A DNA stretch of 64,000 nt from Ampullaceana balthica (Eukaryota; Mollusca; Gastropoda; Lymnaeidae): positions 69,501 to 133,500 of the forward strand of contig CALYLW010000179.1 of NCBI GenBank assembly GCA_944989445.1, in the 5' to 3' direction. This document shows, in pieces, positions 11,092 through 22,720 of the stretch. The notes under the pieces were generated by a model. The model saw nothing but the letters and a program-made list of their open reading frames with translations. It was not told the origin of the DNA and ran no database searches. The number at the start of each line of letters is the position of its first letter. Position 1 is the stretch's first letter. Made by a program: the position numbers and the translations under genes.

Positions 11092-12263
11092 ATGGGAGCC
11101 TCTGAATCTAAATTAAATTTACTTCTAATTGGTAGAGCCGGAAACGGTAAAAGTTCTACAGGGAATGCCATTGTAGGAGAAACGATTTTCAATACGTTTG
11201 GAGTCGTAGCATCTGTCACAAGACGAGTTAAAATGTATAAAGTGAATCGTTGGAAACGGGAACTAACTGTAATCGATACCCCCGGACTGATGGATACATG
11301 GATGGATGAGTTTGAAGGTTGTTATTTTGCTAGGAATATCATGGAAAATGCTTTGATAGTTGGCAAAGAAGGTTTTCATGCAATATTGATTGTGTTAAAT
11401 TGGACAAACAGATACACTGCAGAAGAACAAAACGTAATAAAAATGCTGAAAGAAATATTTGGTCCATCCTTATTTCAATTTGTCGTGCTGGTATTTACGC
11501 ACGGTGATAACTTTGATCAGGAAGAAAACATCAAAGATGCAAAAGATAGTCAAACCAAGTTCTTAGAATGGTGTAACAGAGCAGGCGGTGATTTGAAATC
11601 TCTGCTTCAAGCATGTAAGTACAGAGCAGTTTTATTCCACAACAATGCTGGCTACACTGGAAACAAGGACTTTGAGGTGCTTGAACTAATAAAACATGCT
11701 GAAAGTATTAAAAAGTTGTACACACCGTCTTACTTTGATGCCGCGCGCAGGAGCAGAGATCATATAATTTTGACAATTTATTTAAATCTTTTGAAAACAA
11801 AAGTATGCCGAGAAATGGAATCACTAAAACGTGAATTCGAATTATTAACCAATCAAGAAAAAACACTTTTGTTAGGGGCAAATGAACTGCTAGAAGACTT
11901 AAACAGCAATGGAAGTACAAACCTTTCATCATTTCACGAAGCAATCTGTGACGTCGAAAAAAAATTTAAAGATACTGATACAAACAAAGACAAGCATGAC
12001 CTGCTGATACAAGTGGATAAAAAAATGAAATGCCCCCCCCCATTGACAAGTTGCAACAGTTCACTATCGACATTGAGACACTTTTAAATCCCGAGAGAAG
12101 CAAGTTAAAATTAAAGAGAAAAATACGGGAACTGTTACAGTATATTCAGGTTGAGGCACATGGAACAGGGCTGTTGGATGATGAAAGAAAAATGGTTGAA
12201 TTGTTTGAATCTGATGTTGTAGGTTATGATACAAATAAAACTATTACAACTGAAATTGAATGA
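11092..12263 (+). CDS. GIMAP: AIG1/GIMAP-family GTPase (frame broken in a C-run)
   Basis: Predicted GTP-binding protein of the AIG1/GIMAP family, membrane-associated GTPases linked to immunity and cell survival in animals and to defence in plants. From ATG 11092 (MGASESK...) the G1 loop GRAGNGKSS is at residues 14-22, G3 DTPG at 62-65, and G4 THGD at 136-139. The family's conserved box (ILIVLNWTNRYTAEEQ) lies between G3 and G4, and a G5-like RAVLFHNNAG follows. The C-terminal third is charged and helix-prone, probably coiled coil. MGASESK fits the N-myristoylation pattern G2-x3-S6-K7, which supports this start. An acceptor-like 'tttaaatatag' ends at 11051, so a 5' untranslated exon is likely. 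The frame read from the ATG stops at 12087, but after nine C's (12033-12041) another frame stays open to TGA at 12261-12263, with similar charged helical composition. One extra C would join them to about 390 residues. A homopolymer sequencing error, a polymorphism or a true truncation are all possible. Confidence 0.88.
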
Positions 12264-12985
12264 CACTAAAAACACGCATATATTTTAAGAAGAATATAAA
12301 ACCAATGTTCAAAAAATTTCTTGATTGCTTTGTATGTAGACATTTCCATAGATGGAATATAAACTTTGATTTAAATTTTAGGTCTTTGTTCACTCAGATG
12401 AATTTCATTCATGATTGATTTTTTAAATTTGAATTACTTACCATCGTTTTCATTTATTTTTTATATTTTTGTTTAAACAAGACGTAGTTTGCCATCTGAT
12501 TGGTTAAATATAAAAGAATAATTATATTGTAAGTTGTTTTTTTCTAGAGGTGTTTTTGTATTGTAGAGATCAGAGGTCACAGTTCAACATTGTCCATCTC
12601 ATGGACTCACAATTTTAGTTCCTGCAACCACTGATAAGATTTCATTAGTAACTGTTCTTTTGACTAAATGATGACTATTGGGTTTTGGTGCATTGAAACC
12701 AATTAAATTAAAAAAATTTTTATTAAAAAATAATTATAACTCTTGTTAATTTTAAATAATGCTTCAAATTAAGTTGAACTGTTACAGTTTAAGTGAGGCT
12801 TTTACAATAGCTAAACATATAATATTTGTGCATTTTACATTTTGTGTGTTGCATGTGTTAATTTTTACTCGTCATAGATTCCACTTAATGTTAAAGAATT
12901 ACATCTGATTTTCTAGAATTTAGTTTAATTTGATTTATAAATAAATTAAATCAAATAACTTAATAAATAATTCATCGTAAAAATA
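12264..12985. other. 3' untranslated region and AT-rich spacer
   Basis: Downstream of the GTPase stop the sequence is AT-rich with no frame. A variant poly(A) signal-like AATATAAAA lies about 30 bases after the stop, and an AATAAA occurs near 12943. Which one is used cannot be told. No other feature is visible before the LTR element. Confidence 0.4.
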
Positions 12986-13335
12986 TGTAGCCGAGTGGTG
13001 GCTAAGTTAATAAAACAATAACGGTCAATTCACTGGGTTAGGATATCAAACAGTTTTATTCTCAATACACTACGAGAATGGGACATGAACAAGTGAACAA
13101 GTCAGTCCTCTCTCCAAGCGCTACCTCAACACTCTCACTCTCACTCAGACCAGGGGCAGTGTGTTACTCCCCTCCGGTTATGTCCCTGCTCATCACGTGG
13201 CTGATCTCCCCATGCAGTAAAACACTGATAGTTGGTCAGTCGCTCTCTGTAAACTCCAGTCACATCGAGTGCTGGAACGAACCTGCAGTGACCCGTGACG
13301 CGGACTGCTGAGGTCAACTCTAGCATTCGGCTACA
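12986..13335 (-). repeat. LTR (3' LTR of the minus-oriented element)
   Basis: TGTAGCC...GGCTACA, 350 bp, clearly homologous throughout to 16277-16636, including 'cactgggttaggatatcaaa' and 'tggtcagtcgctctctgt'. Several substitutions and small indels separate the two, so the insertion is not recent. Confidence 0.9.
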
Positions 13336-13710
13336 GTTTCTCCAGGTCCCTGAATGCGAGCGTCCTCGCTGGTCAATACATATGGTTTGCCGAAAATACA
13401 TAGAAAAAAACATCACATATAATGAAATATTAGGCCTGCTCATAATCTTAGACTTTAAAAAAATACAAAATTGCATTTTATGATCACGAATAATTTGAAG
13501 AGCCACACGTAATGAATTCAAATCAATCAGTTATGTTAAATGTGATTATACAATCTATTTATATAATTCTCTTCGTGGGACCATGCAAGACACATCGCAA
13601 GTATATGCAACCGAGCATGACAAATGAGCCTCACTGGGGTCGACCAATGTATCGAGACCAACAATGGTCCTTGCGTTTCACTTGCATTGTTCATTCACAG
13701 AAAACGTGAG

Positions 13711-13781
13711 ATTCGTAGTGTACTGGTTATCACGTTCGCATCATACGGGGAAGGTTCAGAGATCAAACCCCAGCCAAAACA
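13711..13781 (+). pseudogene. tRNA-Val-like pseudogene or SINE head
   Basis: The stretch 'tcgtagtgtactggttatca' and the following 'cgttcgc' match the first half of animal tRNA-Val closely. The second half is damaged: the anticodon loop reads ATCATAC, giving CAT where valine needs AAC or CAC; the anticodon stem 3' side is altered; and the T-arm carries a disrupted box B ('ggttcagagatc'). It is therefore not a working tRNA gene. It lies within the LTR element's interior. Confidence 0.6.
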
Positions 13782-15539
13782 TTTTTATTTTATTTTTAAA
13801 TATCTGTTTGTGAACGTTCTTTTACCCCTTTATTTCCAACACTAGCTGACACGCGTCGTAGCAAATGCCGCTAATGATTTAGTTATGGGTGAAGACTTCC
13901 TGAAAGACACAGTTGTCAAAATGGGGTGGGTTTGGGCAAACGACTTTGAGTGAAAAGAAGGAACTCTGGAGAGACCCACGGCCTAGCATACGCCGCAGAC
14001 TTGCTCATTATAGACAGTGCAAAGAACGGTTGGGGGGGGGGTTGAGAGTACATATACAAAAAGCAGCACAAAGTAAAGAATAGCAAGTAAACGCGAAGAC
14101 ATGCACACTGAGGTGGTTGTTACCCGCCTCCCATTTTAAACTACCATCCCTTAATCATAATCTGTGATTGGCCGACCCTATCGAGGGTTAGTCATATTTA
14201 GGGATGTTAATTGCGTGCTTTTTTGGTTTTGTTTTGGAAAACCGATTATTGATTATGTAACTCCGATTTTAAACCGATTATAGTTTTATAGCTGACTTCA
14301 TAGAAGTTAGGGGTGTACCGAATTTCGCCTGCAAATGTCTCGAAAGCAACAATGAGTTGACAGTCCCCCCCCCCAACCAGCGTTCACTCGCGTTGTTTTG
14401 ATTTCTTCGTGCTGTAGTTTGTGTCCGTTCTTTCTCCACTTTCTTTGCACTCTCCATGAGCACGTTTGCGGCGTATGCTACGCCGCGGAGCGCTAGTATG
14501 TTCTAATCAACATTAACTTAGAAATTTCAATTTCTGTGGACCTCAGGAATGTCTCTATATGTCAGTGTTTGCACACTGGGCGATCCGTGCTGACCTGCGT
14601 GGTACTCCGGTTGGCGGTAGGTCCGCCCCTACATCGGGCTACTTGTCTCTGCGTCGCCCTGTAGAGATGACGATAACCTCATCGTCTCTTTCGCACTTCG
14701 AGCAAGAAGCCAATCCTTCTGTTTGCCGTTTTCTCTACACCTCCAGCCAGGGGTATTAATTTGTACACGTGTTTGTCTGGTAGGCGGGCAGTAACACAGT
14801 ATAAAGCTGGGTGCTAGTAATCTTTGAATTTATTTTTCCCTTTACCCGTATGACGCATATAAACCATGTTCCTTACGGATAGCGGATGTTCACTTGCGCG
14901 ATTGTAAGGCTGGTCTGAGTAGGTTAGGGTCAAGTCTAGTAAATGGATAACATGTAAAAAGGGTATGAGTTAGCCTGACAGGACGAAACAAAACAGCGAT
15001 TGTTTCGGCAAAGAGCCATCCTCAACGAACAAAAAAGGTACACAAATAAAACGAATATAAAGAAATAAAAATATAAAAAATAAAAACTTAGCTGCTGTGA
15101 AATCCGAGGAGTCAATGAATCAAGAAAGGAAAAGTGTGAGCTTATACAGGAAAGGAGAGAGTGGATGTGGCAAAACGATTAGGTTGTAAGCGCAAACACA
15201 ACATTCATCCCACTTAGGGTCAAGTCTGTTTGAATATCGTACCCGTGACGCACTGATAGTGGATGGTCATGTTTGTTTTTGTCCGCGACTGTAGTCCCGG
15301 TAGCCACTCTGTTCATCAGAATCTGCGGGACACAATCTTTCCAATGTTTACGGTGCTTGTAGGGCCGTGCCGCGGCAGTCCACGTTTTCACTAGCCTTCG
15401 TCGACGAGACGACCACTCCGTCACACACGATTGCATCCGTGTAGTGTGTGGCCAGTCACGTTTGTTGTACATATGACTTGTGTACCTGTCTTCCTTGAGT
15501 CGTAAACACGGGGACGCTGTCACTGAGTGACCATATTTT

Positions 15540-16205
15540 GGTCTGGAGTGAATCTCTCATACCCTCGGGCTGTCTTGGGCACAGTTTCCTGGTTACAACG
15601 GTGAACCGGAGTTTTCAGGAATTGGGGTGTCCCATTGTGGTGGTCAACATACCTTCTTTTGGCATGGCAGAACTTTTTAGCGTGGCCCTTACGACTACAC
15701 CATAGACATACCGTTTTTTACGAGAGTGTTTCTGGTGTTGTCTGAAGGTTTTCTGCCTGTTGTAGCACCTCATTGTTGGGGACATGGTCCTGCCGGCTGT
15801 AGGCCTTGAACAAATGCACTCCTCGGCATGTCATCAGCCAGGTTGCCGGGCCATGCGTTGTTGGCTAGGGTAAAGTGGCTGTGTAAGTTAACCGCATATT
15901 CCTCCACGCTTTCACCTAGGCCCTGTGCCCGTCTTTAAAAAGTAGAGGCCAGGGTGGTGCCATCCAGCTGATCTCCCCAGTTCTTCATTATTAGGTTGAG
16001 AAGTTTATCAGGGTTGCTAATCTCGGTCGGTGCATGGTCCAATATGTCTTGGTGGGCAAGTCCTTTAAAGGCGCCAAGTATCCAGGTGACTGCTGAGGAT
16101 GGAGGCATAGGCTTGAACTGTAAGAGCAGTCACGCCCCTGTCTCCAGTAAACCGTGGTAGCTTTGGCAATCTGATGACGTGTACTTGTTGTTCAACTTGC
16201 TCCAT
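15540..16205 (-). pseudogene. gag pseudogene of the LTR retrotransposon
   Basis: The likely initiator is the ATG at 16205 (MEQVEQQ...). It is followed by LPKLPRFTGDRG, a typical start of the capsid-domain region of Ty3-type and related gag proteins. Further on, in a second frame, comes a piece reading RRAQGLGESVEEYAVNLHSH, resembling the conserved 'R.Q..GESV.EY...L' capsid motif. At 15708-15667 a perfect CCHC knuckle appears (CLWCSRKGHAKKFC, spacing C-x2-C-x4-H-x4-C). At least one stop and frame changes separate these segments, so no intact nucleocapsid protein is encoded. It would have bound RNA and formed the particle shell in the ancestral element. Confidence 0.75.
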
Positions 16206-16257
16206 TCTTGCTTGACCGAAAACACTGTTGTAAAACTGATAACCTGAATAAAGTGAT

Positions 16258-16273
16258 CCTGTTCGTGATGCCA
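16258..16273 (-). promoter_or_regulatory. Putative primer-binding site
   Basis: Reading on the minus strand, TGGCATCACGAACAGG begins three bases inside the 5' LTR end. TGG would pair with the CCA end of a tRNA. Which tRNA is not determined. Confidence 0.5.
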
Positions 16274-16276
16274 AAC

Positions 16277-16636
16277 TGTAGCCAAGTGTTGGCTAAGTTA
16301 ATAAAACAATAACGTTCAATTCACTGGGTTAGGATATCAAACAGTTTTATTCACAATACACTACAAGAATGGGACATGAACAAGTGAACAAGTCAGTCCT
16401 CTCTCCAAGAGCTACCTCAACACTCTCACTCTCAATCTCACACATACCAGGGGCAGTGTGTTGCTCCCCTCCGGTTGTGTCCCTGCTCATCACGTGACAG
16501 ACCTCCCCGTGCAGTAAAACACGGGTAGTTGGTCAGTCGCTCTCTGTGCACTCCGGTCACATCGAGGGCTGGAGTGAACCTGCAGTGACACTAGACGATC
16601 ACCAGAGTGGACTGCTGAGGTCAGCAGATGGCTACA
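16277..16636 (-). repeat. LTR (5' LTR of the minus-oriented element)
   Basis: TGTAGCC...GGCTACA, 360 bp, partner of 12986-13335. It is ten bases longer, mainly through extra bases in the 'ctcaatctcacacata' region and near 'ctagacgatcaccagag'. Confidence 0.9.
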
Positions 16637-17930
16637 TGTATTTTTCAAAATCGTTTCTAAAACAAGACTAATCCAGTTTGGTTTAAAAATGACCTGACCA
16701 TGTGCTCTCCTTTCGGTCATCACTGAAAGATTCCATTTGTCTGTGATGCTTTCTGTACACATATAAAAAAATCCCCTTGAATACCAAGTTAAAAAAATAA
16801 TAAGTCAATTAATTCCCGTAGCATAGCTTTAGTAGTTTTTTTTTCTTGTATCTCTTTTCCAATGTGTTCTTCTTTTCTGTGATTTTGTTATGGACCTGTG
16901 CATTACCTTTTTATGTACACACTATCGATTATTATTGCTAAGGTATAGTATATAATATGTGATGCCAATTGACCTAAAACACTCGTATTTAATTATGCAT
17001 ACTTATAAAGACATTTTCCAAAAAGTCTATACATATAATGGTATTAAAAATACTTTTAAATTTATATTTGTGTTTACACAAATCATTTGTGGATTTTGCG
17101 TTCTAATTTAAATATTTTATCGCATATCAATTCAGTGCAATATGCTTAACAACCAGGGGAAGTAATATACACATTGCACAAAATTCGATAATCTTCAAAT
17201 AATTTCTTATAATTGAGGTTTGTTGTACTGTTTTCTTCTATGGGGCATGATTATCAAGGATTTTTGTGTGTATTAATACAGGTATTTTTTCTAGATTTTT
17301 AATAAAATTTAAATTCTTTTATGTAAACTTGTTTTCATGTTGTTTTTCTCCAAATATGGGTCACACGACGGACGTAAGATGAGCTTCAGTTATAAGATGT
17401 TTAATTATAATATTTTATGTTACGTTTTCTATAATGTAATTTAAAACAAGTAATAAAAACTCGAATACGTATTTAAGCGCAATTTCCAACAATTTTTATG
17501 AAAGTGAACTCATTCTAGAATCTAGATTATATTAAAAGTAATTTCAAATCAATAATTCTGAAAGTAAACAAAACAATTGCTATCTACAATTTGCTGCTAA
17601 AACTACAGGAGTCGAACTAAAAAAGATTTTTCAAAAATTCAATGTCCAACATTGTTTTAAATATTATAAGCTATCGTTTGGCGTTTGTTTCAACCCGATA
17701 GATGTTATGGTTGGCGAGAAAATGACAAAATACTGATTTTTAAAAAATTGTTAAAATATATATATATATATTTTTTTTTAATTTCCAGGAAATCCAGTAA
17801 AACTTTTCGGGAATATTTTGGCCCATGCACATCCTTGGGCCCTCTGTAATATATTTACAAAGACCCGAACACTCTATCTGGTGTGGTTCATGAGTAATTG
17901 CTTGTGAAAGCTTGAACAGACATCCAGTGG

Positions 17931-18000
17931 CGTCATTAGGGGGAGGGGCGAGGGGGTGGGCCGCCCCGGGTTACATCCATCAGGGGGGTGACATCCGAGC
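17931..18000. repeat. Fragment of the 'GGCGTCACTA' element family
   Basis: 'ccagtggcgtcattaggggg' followed by a GC-rich 'gggccgccccgggttacatc' and 'ggggggtgacatcc'. Relatives are at 18845-18920, 22817-22975, 36349-36793 and 53936-54010. Only one terminus is clear here. Confidence 0.6.
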
Positions 18001-18844
18001 TTAAAATTTTACTGTGTACGATTTTGATGTCAGAAAAAAGAAGATAATTTTTTCATCTAGAAAGAAATTAAGAAATACAATGAAATACGTTAAACGCGAC
18101 GAATTTTAATTAAAACAATATAAGTTAACTTGCAATAATAAAACAGTCCCAACCTAGAAACAAAATTAAAACAAAAATTAGGAAAAAACCTGCGGCACTT
18201 TTACCAACCTAATTAATAGAATGAGCTGTGCACGGCTCATAATGAGCAACACTGCACTTCTCATAAAGAATAGCCTGGTTTCCGTTATAATTCCTACTCA
18301 TATGTGCCGCATTGCCGTATGACTGTCCAAGGCCTTTTCAGGGATTCATACAAACATTTGCAAGCATCTTTATTATACACTATAATTTATAATAAGTTTG
18401 GGGGACCTTAAATTATTGGGGGCCCCTAGCTTTAGCCCGTTCAGCCCCCCCCCCTCTTTTTAATCTGCCATAGGGGGATGGGGTCACTCGTCTGTGACGA
18501 TGTTTGATGAGGGGGAGGGGTGTGTTTAAAAAATATGACGTCACATCAAAAACGCGCAACTTTAAATAAAAGTTCCACTTAAATATTCGATTGTTTACCA
18601 TTTATTTAATTGCGTTTTTAATGGCTTCACACATTTTACGATATTAGAGTGCACACTAAATACATATATAAATGACAAAAATAATTTGCAACATGCTAAT
18701 TTTTATTGAGAAAATACGGCTTGGAGGGGGGCCGGTTGTCAAGGCTTTGTGACGTCATATCGTAAAAGAATGGGTGGGGGTCTAAGTTTTTGTGACAAAG
18801 TAAGACGCTGGCGAGGGTTGGGTAAAAATCAGCAACCTCACGTG

Positions 18845-18920
18845 ATGTCATTTATGGACAGCCCCTTCAGTCCCCGGGTGACACCAACACTAGCGACACC
18901 TCTGCAGACATCCATACAGG
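18845..18920. repeat. Fragment of the 'GGCGTCACTA' element family (inverted)
   Basis: 'cccgggtgacaccaacacta' then 'gcgacacctctgcag' is the reverse complement of the family terminus (compare 36349-36370). Confidence 0.6.
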
Positions 18921-19089
18921 TTAGACTTTTCAAATATATAAAAGCAATTTGTCCCATGGGGAAATTGCGCTAAAAATAACTATATAATGACTTTGCTCAA
19001 TTTATCATTAAAAAAATAATTGCATTTGAATATTGATATTAACAGAACAAATTATAATAAAGTAGACGGACTTCTAAACAATTCTTTCT

Positions 19090-19791
19090 AACAGGAGTAT
19101 GTCTTTCCATCCAGAAAAGTGTCAACTGTTCAGAGTAACAAAGAAAAATAAACAAATAAACTTAAAATATTTCATTCATGGACAAGAATTAACCCAAACT
19201 AAAGATGCAAGATACTTAGGAATAATAATAAATGAGAAACTATCATGGAATCCCCATGTCAATGAAGTTATAAAATAATCAAACAAAATCTTAGGCTTTA
19301 TAAAAAGAAACTTTTACACATGTAATAAGGATATAAAACTAAAATGCTACCTCACTTTGGTGAGACCTGTGCTAGAATATGCATCTTCTGTATGGGACCC
19401 ATCCACCAAAGAAAACATTGATAAACTAGAACAAATTAAAAAAAGAGCTGCCAGATTCTTTACTGGAGAATATTCAAAAATTACAATAATAACACCATTA
19501 GTTAAATAATTAAACCTTGAAACACTAGAGGATAGAAGAAGCAAGAGTAAAGTAGTAATAATACATAAAGCTACTAATTGTAATTTAGAAATACATCACA
19601 AAGATAACTTAATACAACCATCAGATAGACATAATGATAAAAACACCTTCCTTATTCCGTATGCAAGGACAAACACATAATATTTCTCGTTTTTCTCGTC
19701 CGGAATTCGGGCGTGGCATGGGTTGCCTGAAGAAACCAGGAAAACCAAAACTTTATCAACATTTAAAATTCTAATGAGAATGCAGGACTAA
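19090..19791 (+). pseudogene. Non-LTR retrotransposon ORF2 C-terminus (CR1/Jockey-like)
   Basis: One plus-strand frame from about 19099 to TAA 19789-19791 encodes the C-terminal part of a reverse transcriptase. Landmarks are FHPEKCQLFRVT, DARYLGIIINEKLSWNPHV, LGFIKRNFYTC, YLTLVRPVLEYASSVWDP, IDKLEQIKKRAARFFTGEYS, LETLEDRRSKSK and near the end RAWHGLPEETRKTKTLSTFK. These are the usual conserved blocks after the catalytic core in CR1/Jockey-type elements. The frame is preserved without indels but broken by three TAA stops at 19276, 19507 and 19678. The YXDD catalytic region and endonuclease are absent, as expected for a 5'-truncated copy. It is dead. A second 3' fragment lies at 28300-28555. 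Confidence 0.9.
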
Positions 19792-20640
19792 ACACAAACA
19801 ATAGATAAGTGTAGGACGCAATAATCTTCTGAAGGAGCGTCTGTAACAGATAAGATATATAGAAACGAAGGACTTTGTAAACATTTATAGTACGCTCTGT
19901 TGCATAAGATTACAGAAGCTGGATTGGGAAATTCATCATTATTTATTATAATTTATATTTCCATCAATAAAGACGGGAATATCCTTATCAAGAATGGAAT
20001 ATGATGACAATCAAGTCGCGTCAGACCGTAAACGGTTTGCATCCGATGCTTCGTCGTCGCATAAAGCCGAGTAACTCATTTTCCCCTAATAATTGATACG
20101 CTCTTTTGCTTGAACTGTAAAAAAAGAACAATAAACATTTGAGCCATCAACTTTTCTATTTTAGCACACTTCGAGAAACACGATACTACAGATATCTAAC
20201 GGTTGAGACTCAACTGACCTGAATTGGTGCATCTAAGACTATTACTACCACCAAACAGATTTACGGACTTATAAGACACATATGGGGTTAATTAAGCACT
20301 CCTTTGGTTGTAATAAAGTGTTCTAGCAATTTATCTGTAATTTACAGCCTATGTTACCAGTCAGCTTCCCTTGCTTCAATGGACTCAGGTCTTAAGGGAT
20401 AGTTATAATATTATTATAAAGTTCATACACAGGAGCAGATTGGCCGTCATTTTTACAATTATCTACACAGAGTAAAACATGTTTCTTGCTGGACAAGTAA
20501 TAGCAATTCTTATCTTGCGTTTATAAATAAACATAAAACCATTTATTTGTCAAACAAGTGCACCGTCGATGTAAGGGGGCTGTCTGTCCTGGGGGTAGTC
20601 TGGTCTGAGTTAGTCTGGTCTGTGTTAGTTTGAATTAACT

Positions 20641-21994
20641 TTTAAATGTTCTTGAGTTTTCCCCCTTTTTCCACCTGATTTAGGTAGTTACAGGAATTAT
20701 TATTTTTTTAAATGAATAAAACCACAAATAATGGCATGTTATGCATTTTTGTGTTCACAATTGAATTATTTATCTATTGATAGTAAATTTAACTCTATTG
20801 TGGTAATGTAGCTTGAAAATTAATTTTTTAATGGTGTCTTTTCATTTCAATTTTGTACAGAAAATCACAACATGTCACAAACTGTATGAAGGAAAAAATA
20901 AGTGGTTGTAGCAAGCATAAAATCTTTATTATAGCCATCAACAGTGTCCATTTCTACATGGCATATCAAAAATTGAAAGCATTTTGCTCATATTTAAAAA
21001 ATGTAGACTATTTTTAAATGAGTATCCTTAAATTCATAAAATAGAGCTATTTTTTCCTTCATATTACAAAGATTATAAATTTTAACATGGAATAATTCTA
21101 TAACTAAGCCTTTATTGTCAGAACATAACAAAATATTATTTTTATAATCTAGTGCATATTGAATGGAATTAGTCTTAGAGCCACAGAAGACAATCTGCGA
21201 ATTCTTCAGAATAAGTTCCAGTTCAAATTTTTTTCCAATTTATCTGGTTATAACAACAGGTTCTAGGACTATAGCTAACTTAGTGTTAAACAAAATGTCT
21301 AATCACTTGGTCAGGGAAAGCCATCGTCTAAGAACCAGCTGAAACAACCAGATTAAACAGATAACCAGAAAATTAGTTTTATGTTTGTGTTGTTTAATAG
21401 TTACACATAATGATAATAGATTATCAATATGTTCATGACTTATCATCATCATATCAACATACATATTTCCCGTAATGAATATAATGCTTCTTGGATGTAA
21501 TGCTGATTTGTTCAATAGTGCGCACCAAAAATGACTGCACCAAATATAACTCTTTTCGAACGTTCCGCACAAAATTATTCAATATGATAATAAATGAAGC
21601 AAATAAAAATAAATAAAATAAATAAAAGTTCTGTATTAAGTAATTTTTTAATCTGATGTGTATTTATTTTGAAAACTTCCGTCATTTTTGACGGGTTATA
21701 CGCTAGTAACTAAAATAATGCTCAGTCTTATGTTTGCTCTAAAATGACTAAGATAAGACATTGGTAATTAATAATTTAGGACTCATTCATATTGTTTCAA
21801 TTGATGACAAATTATTGTTTATGGGGCCATGTTCAAGAAAATGTTGGAAAAGTAATGCATTATAGTCAACAATTAACTAATTGACATTGAACTTTGCCAA
21901 CAATTCATGGTTTTCAAACATCTATTGCACTCATTAACTACTATCCATGCTTTTTGCCAGCTTTGAACAACCAAGCTTAAACGGAATATTATGG
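20641..21994. other. AT-rich spacer with old repeat pieces
   Basis: No supported gene. 21510-21550 ('caatagtgcgcacca...tgactgcacc') matches 505-545. 21671-21710 holds the CCGTCA-TTTT-TGACGG hairpin, with the same flanks as 1700-1750 in reverse orientation. The minus frame at 21572-21303 has no recognisable motif. Confidence 0.5.
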
Positions 21995-22480
21995 TTTCTG
22001 TCCAGGGCCGGATTAAGTCATCTTGGTGCCCTAGGCACAAACCCACATGGACGCCCTCTTCCGCCAAGGGCTCCCGATCCTCCACTGACCGCTGGAATGT
22101 TCAAGTTTATGCAAAAGACTAACATAGAAAAATAGTTGATTACACGTGTTTGTACTACCATCACTCATATAAACCTGCAATAAGGTATTGCTGTATTAAA
22201 ATTAAAACTATTAATTTTATAATAATAATAGTAATAGACAAAAAAACTAAATATTTTTTAATAGATAAGAAAGTGCAAGAGAACACACATTTACATTTTA
22301 TTGTTCTTTTTCTTGATTTACATCTGACAAAGTTTTTGAGTACATTTTGTGCAACAAGTCTGCCTCAATCATTAGCAGAGAAAAGGAATAAAACCTTTCT
22401 TGTTTCATTGTAGATCTACTTAGTTTTTTGTACATTTGAACTGAGAACTAGAACGATCAGTAGAACAGTTCTTAACCATT

Positions 22481-22720
22481 AATGCGGTGGTCTAGCGGTA
22501 GCGCGCTGGAGTGCCGAATCGAAACAGAAGAGAGTCACTGGTTCTATTCTCGATGCTGGCAAGGCCCTCGCGGCATTGTGCTAGCCACACAATCCCTTGC
22601 TCGTTTGTGATGGCTACATAAAACTTGTGAACGCTACTTCACATGCCTCATAGTCCGTCATGGACTGGAAAGGTGTTACTTAAAAATATGCGCAAGGCGA
22701 TTTCTACATTTGGAAAAGGA
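22481..22720 (+). mobile_element. tRNA-derived SINE inside the hAT element
   Basis: The head has box A 'ggtggtctagcggtagcgcg' and a box-B-like 'tggttctattctcgatgc' about 50 bases on. The body contains 'ttgtgaacgctacttcacat' and 'tagtccgtcatggactggaa'. The same body occurs inverted at 57040-57110, and a related SINE is at 62527-62820. It interrupts hAT coding sequence between ...TSSVLFQ and LSRSTMKQ. Confidence 0.85.

Larger units (their letters stand above)
12986..16636 (-). mobile_element. LTR retrotransposon, degenerate, minus orientation
   Basis: Two ~350-360 bp direct repeats (12986-13335 and 16277-16636) bracket about 2.9 kb. Both repeats begin TGTAGCC and end GGCTACA. On the minus strand, just inside the right-hand (5') LTR, lies a primer-binding-site-like TGGCATCACGAACAGG. 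Next comes a broken gag with a CCHC zinc knuckle. Just before the other LTR is a short purine tract (GGAGAAA). The interior is too short for a full gag-pol and I recognise no reverse transcriptase or integrase, so pol is deleted or unrecognisable. The minus frame at 15523-15179 (114 codons) is unassigned. A tRNA-Val-like pseudogene and poly-C tracts sit in the middle, suggesting later insertions. Flanking 4-6 bp do not match, so no target duplication is claimed. Confidence 0.85.
16860..20640. repeat. Paralogous block, copy 2, split by a ~2.9-kb insertion
   Basis: 16860-17262 matches 7770-8560 and 20215-20640 matches 8560-8990. Between them, 17262-20215 is absent from copy 1; it contains MITE fragments and a LINE 3' piece. 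At 17080-17090 the sequence reads straight through ('tttacacaaat') where copy 1 has the MITE and duplicated octamer. At 20590-20630 only two or three 'tagtctggtctg' units are present. No gene is seen in the unpaired AT-rich parts (17290-17920, 18010-18840). Confidence 0.78.

Noticed and set aside
11708..11944. Minus-strand frame inside the GIMAP gene
   Set aside because: It is a shadow of a well-supported GTPase coding sequence.
13708..13785. Functional tRNA-Val gene
   Set aside because: The anticodon loop is altered to CAT, the T-arm carries extra bases, and acceptor pairing is poor.
12986..16636. Target-site duplication for the LTR element
   Set aside because: The 4-6 bases on each side (aaata and tgtat) do not match.
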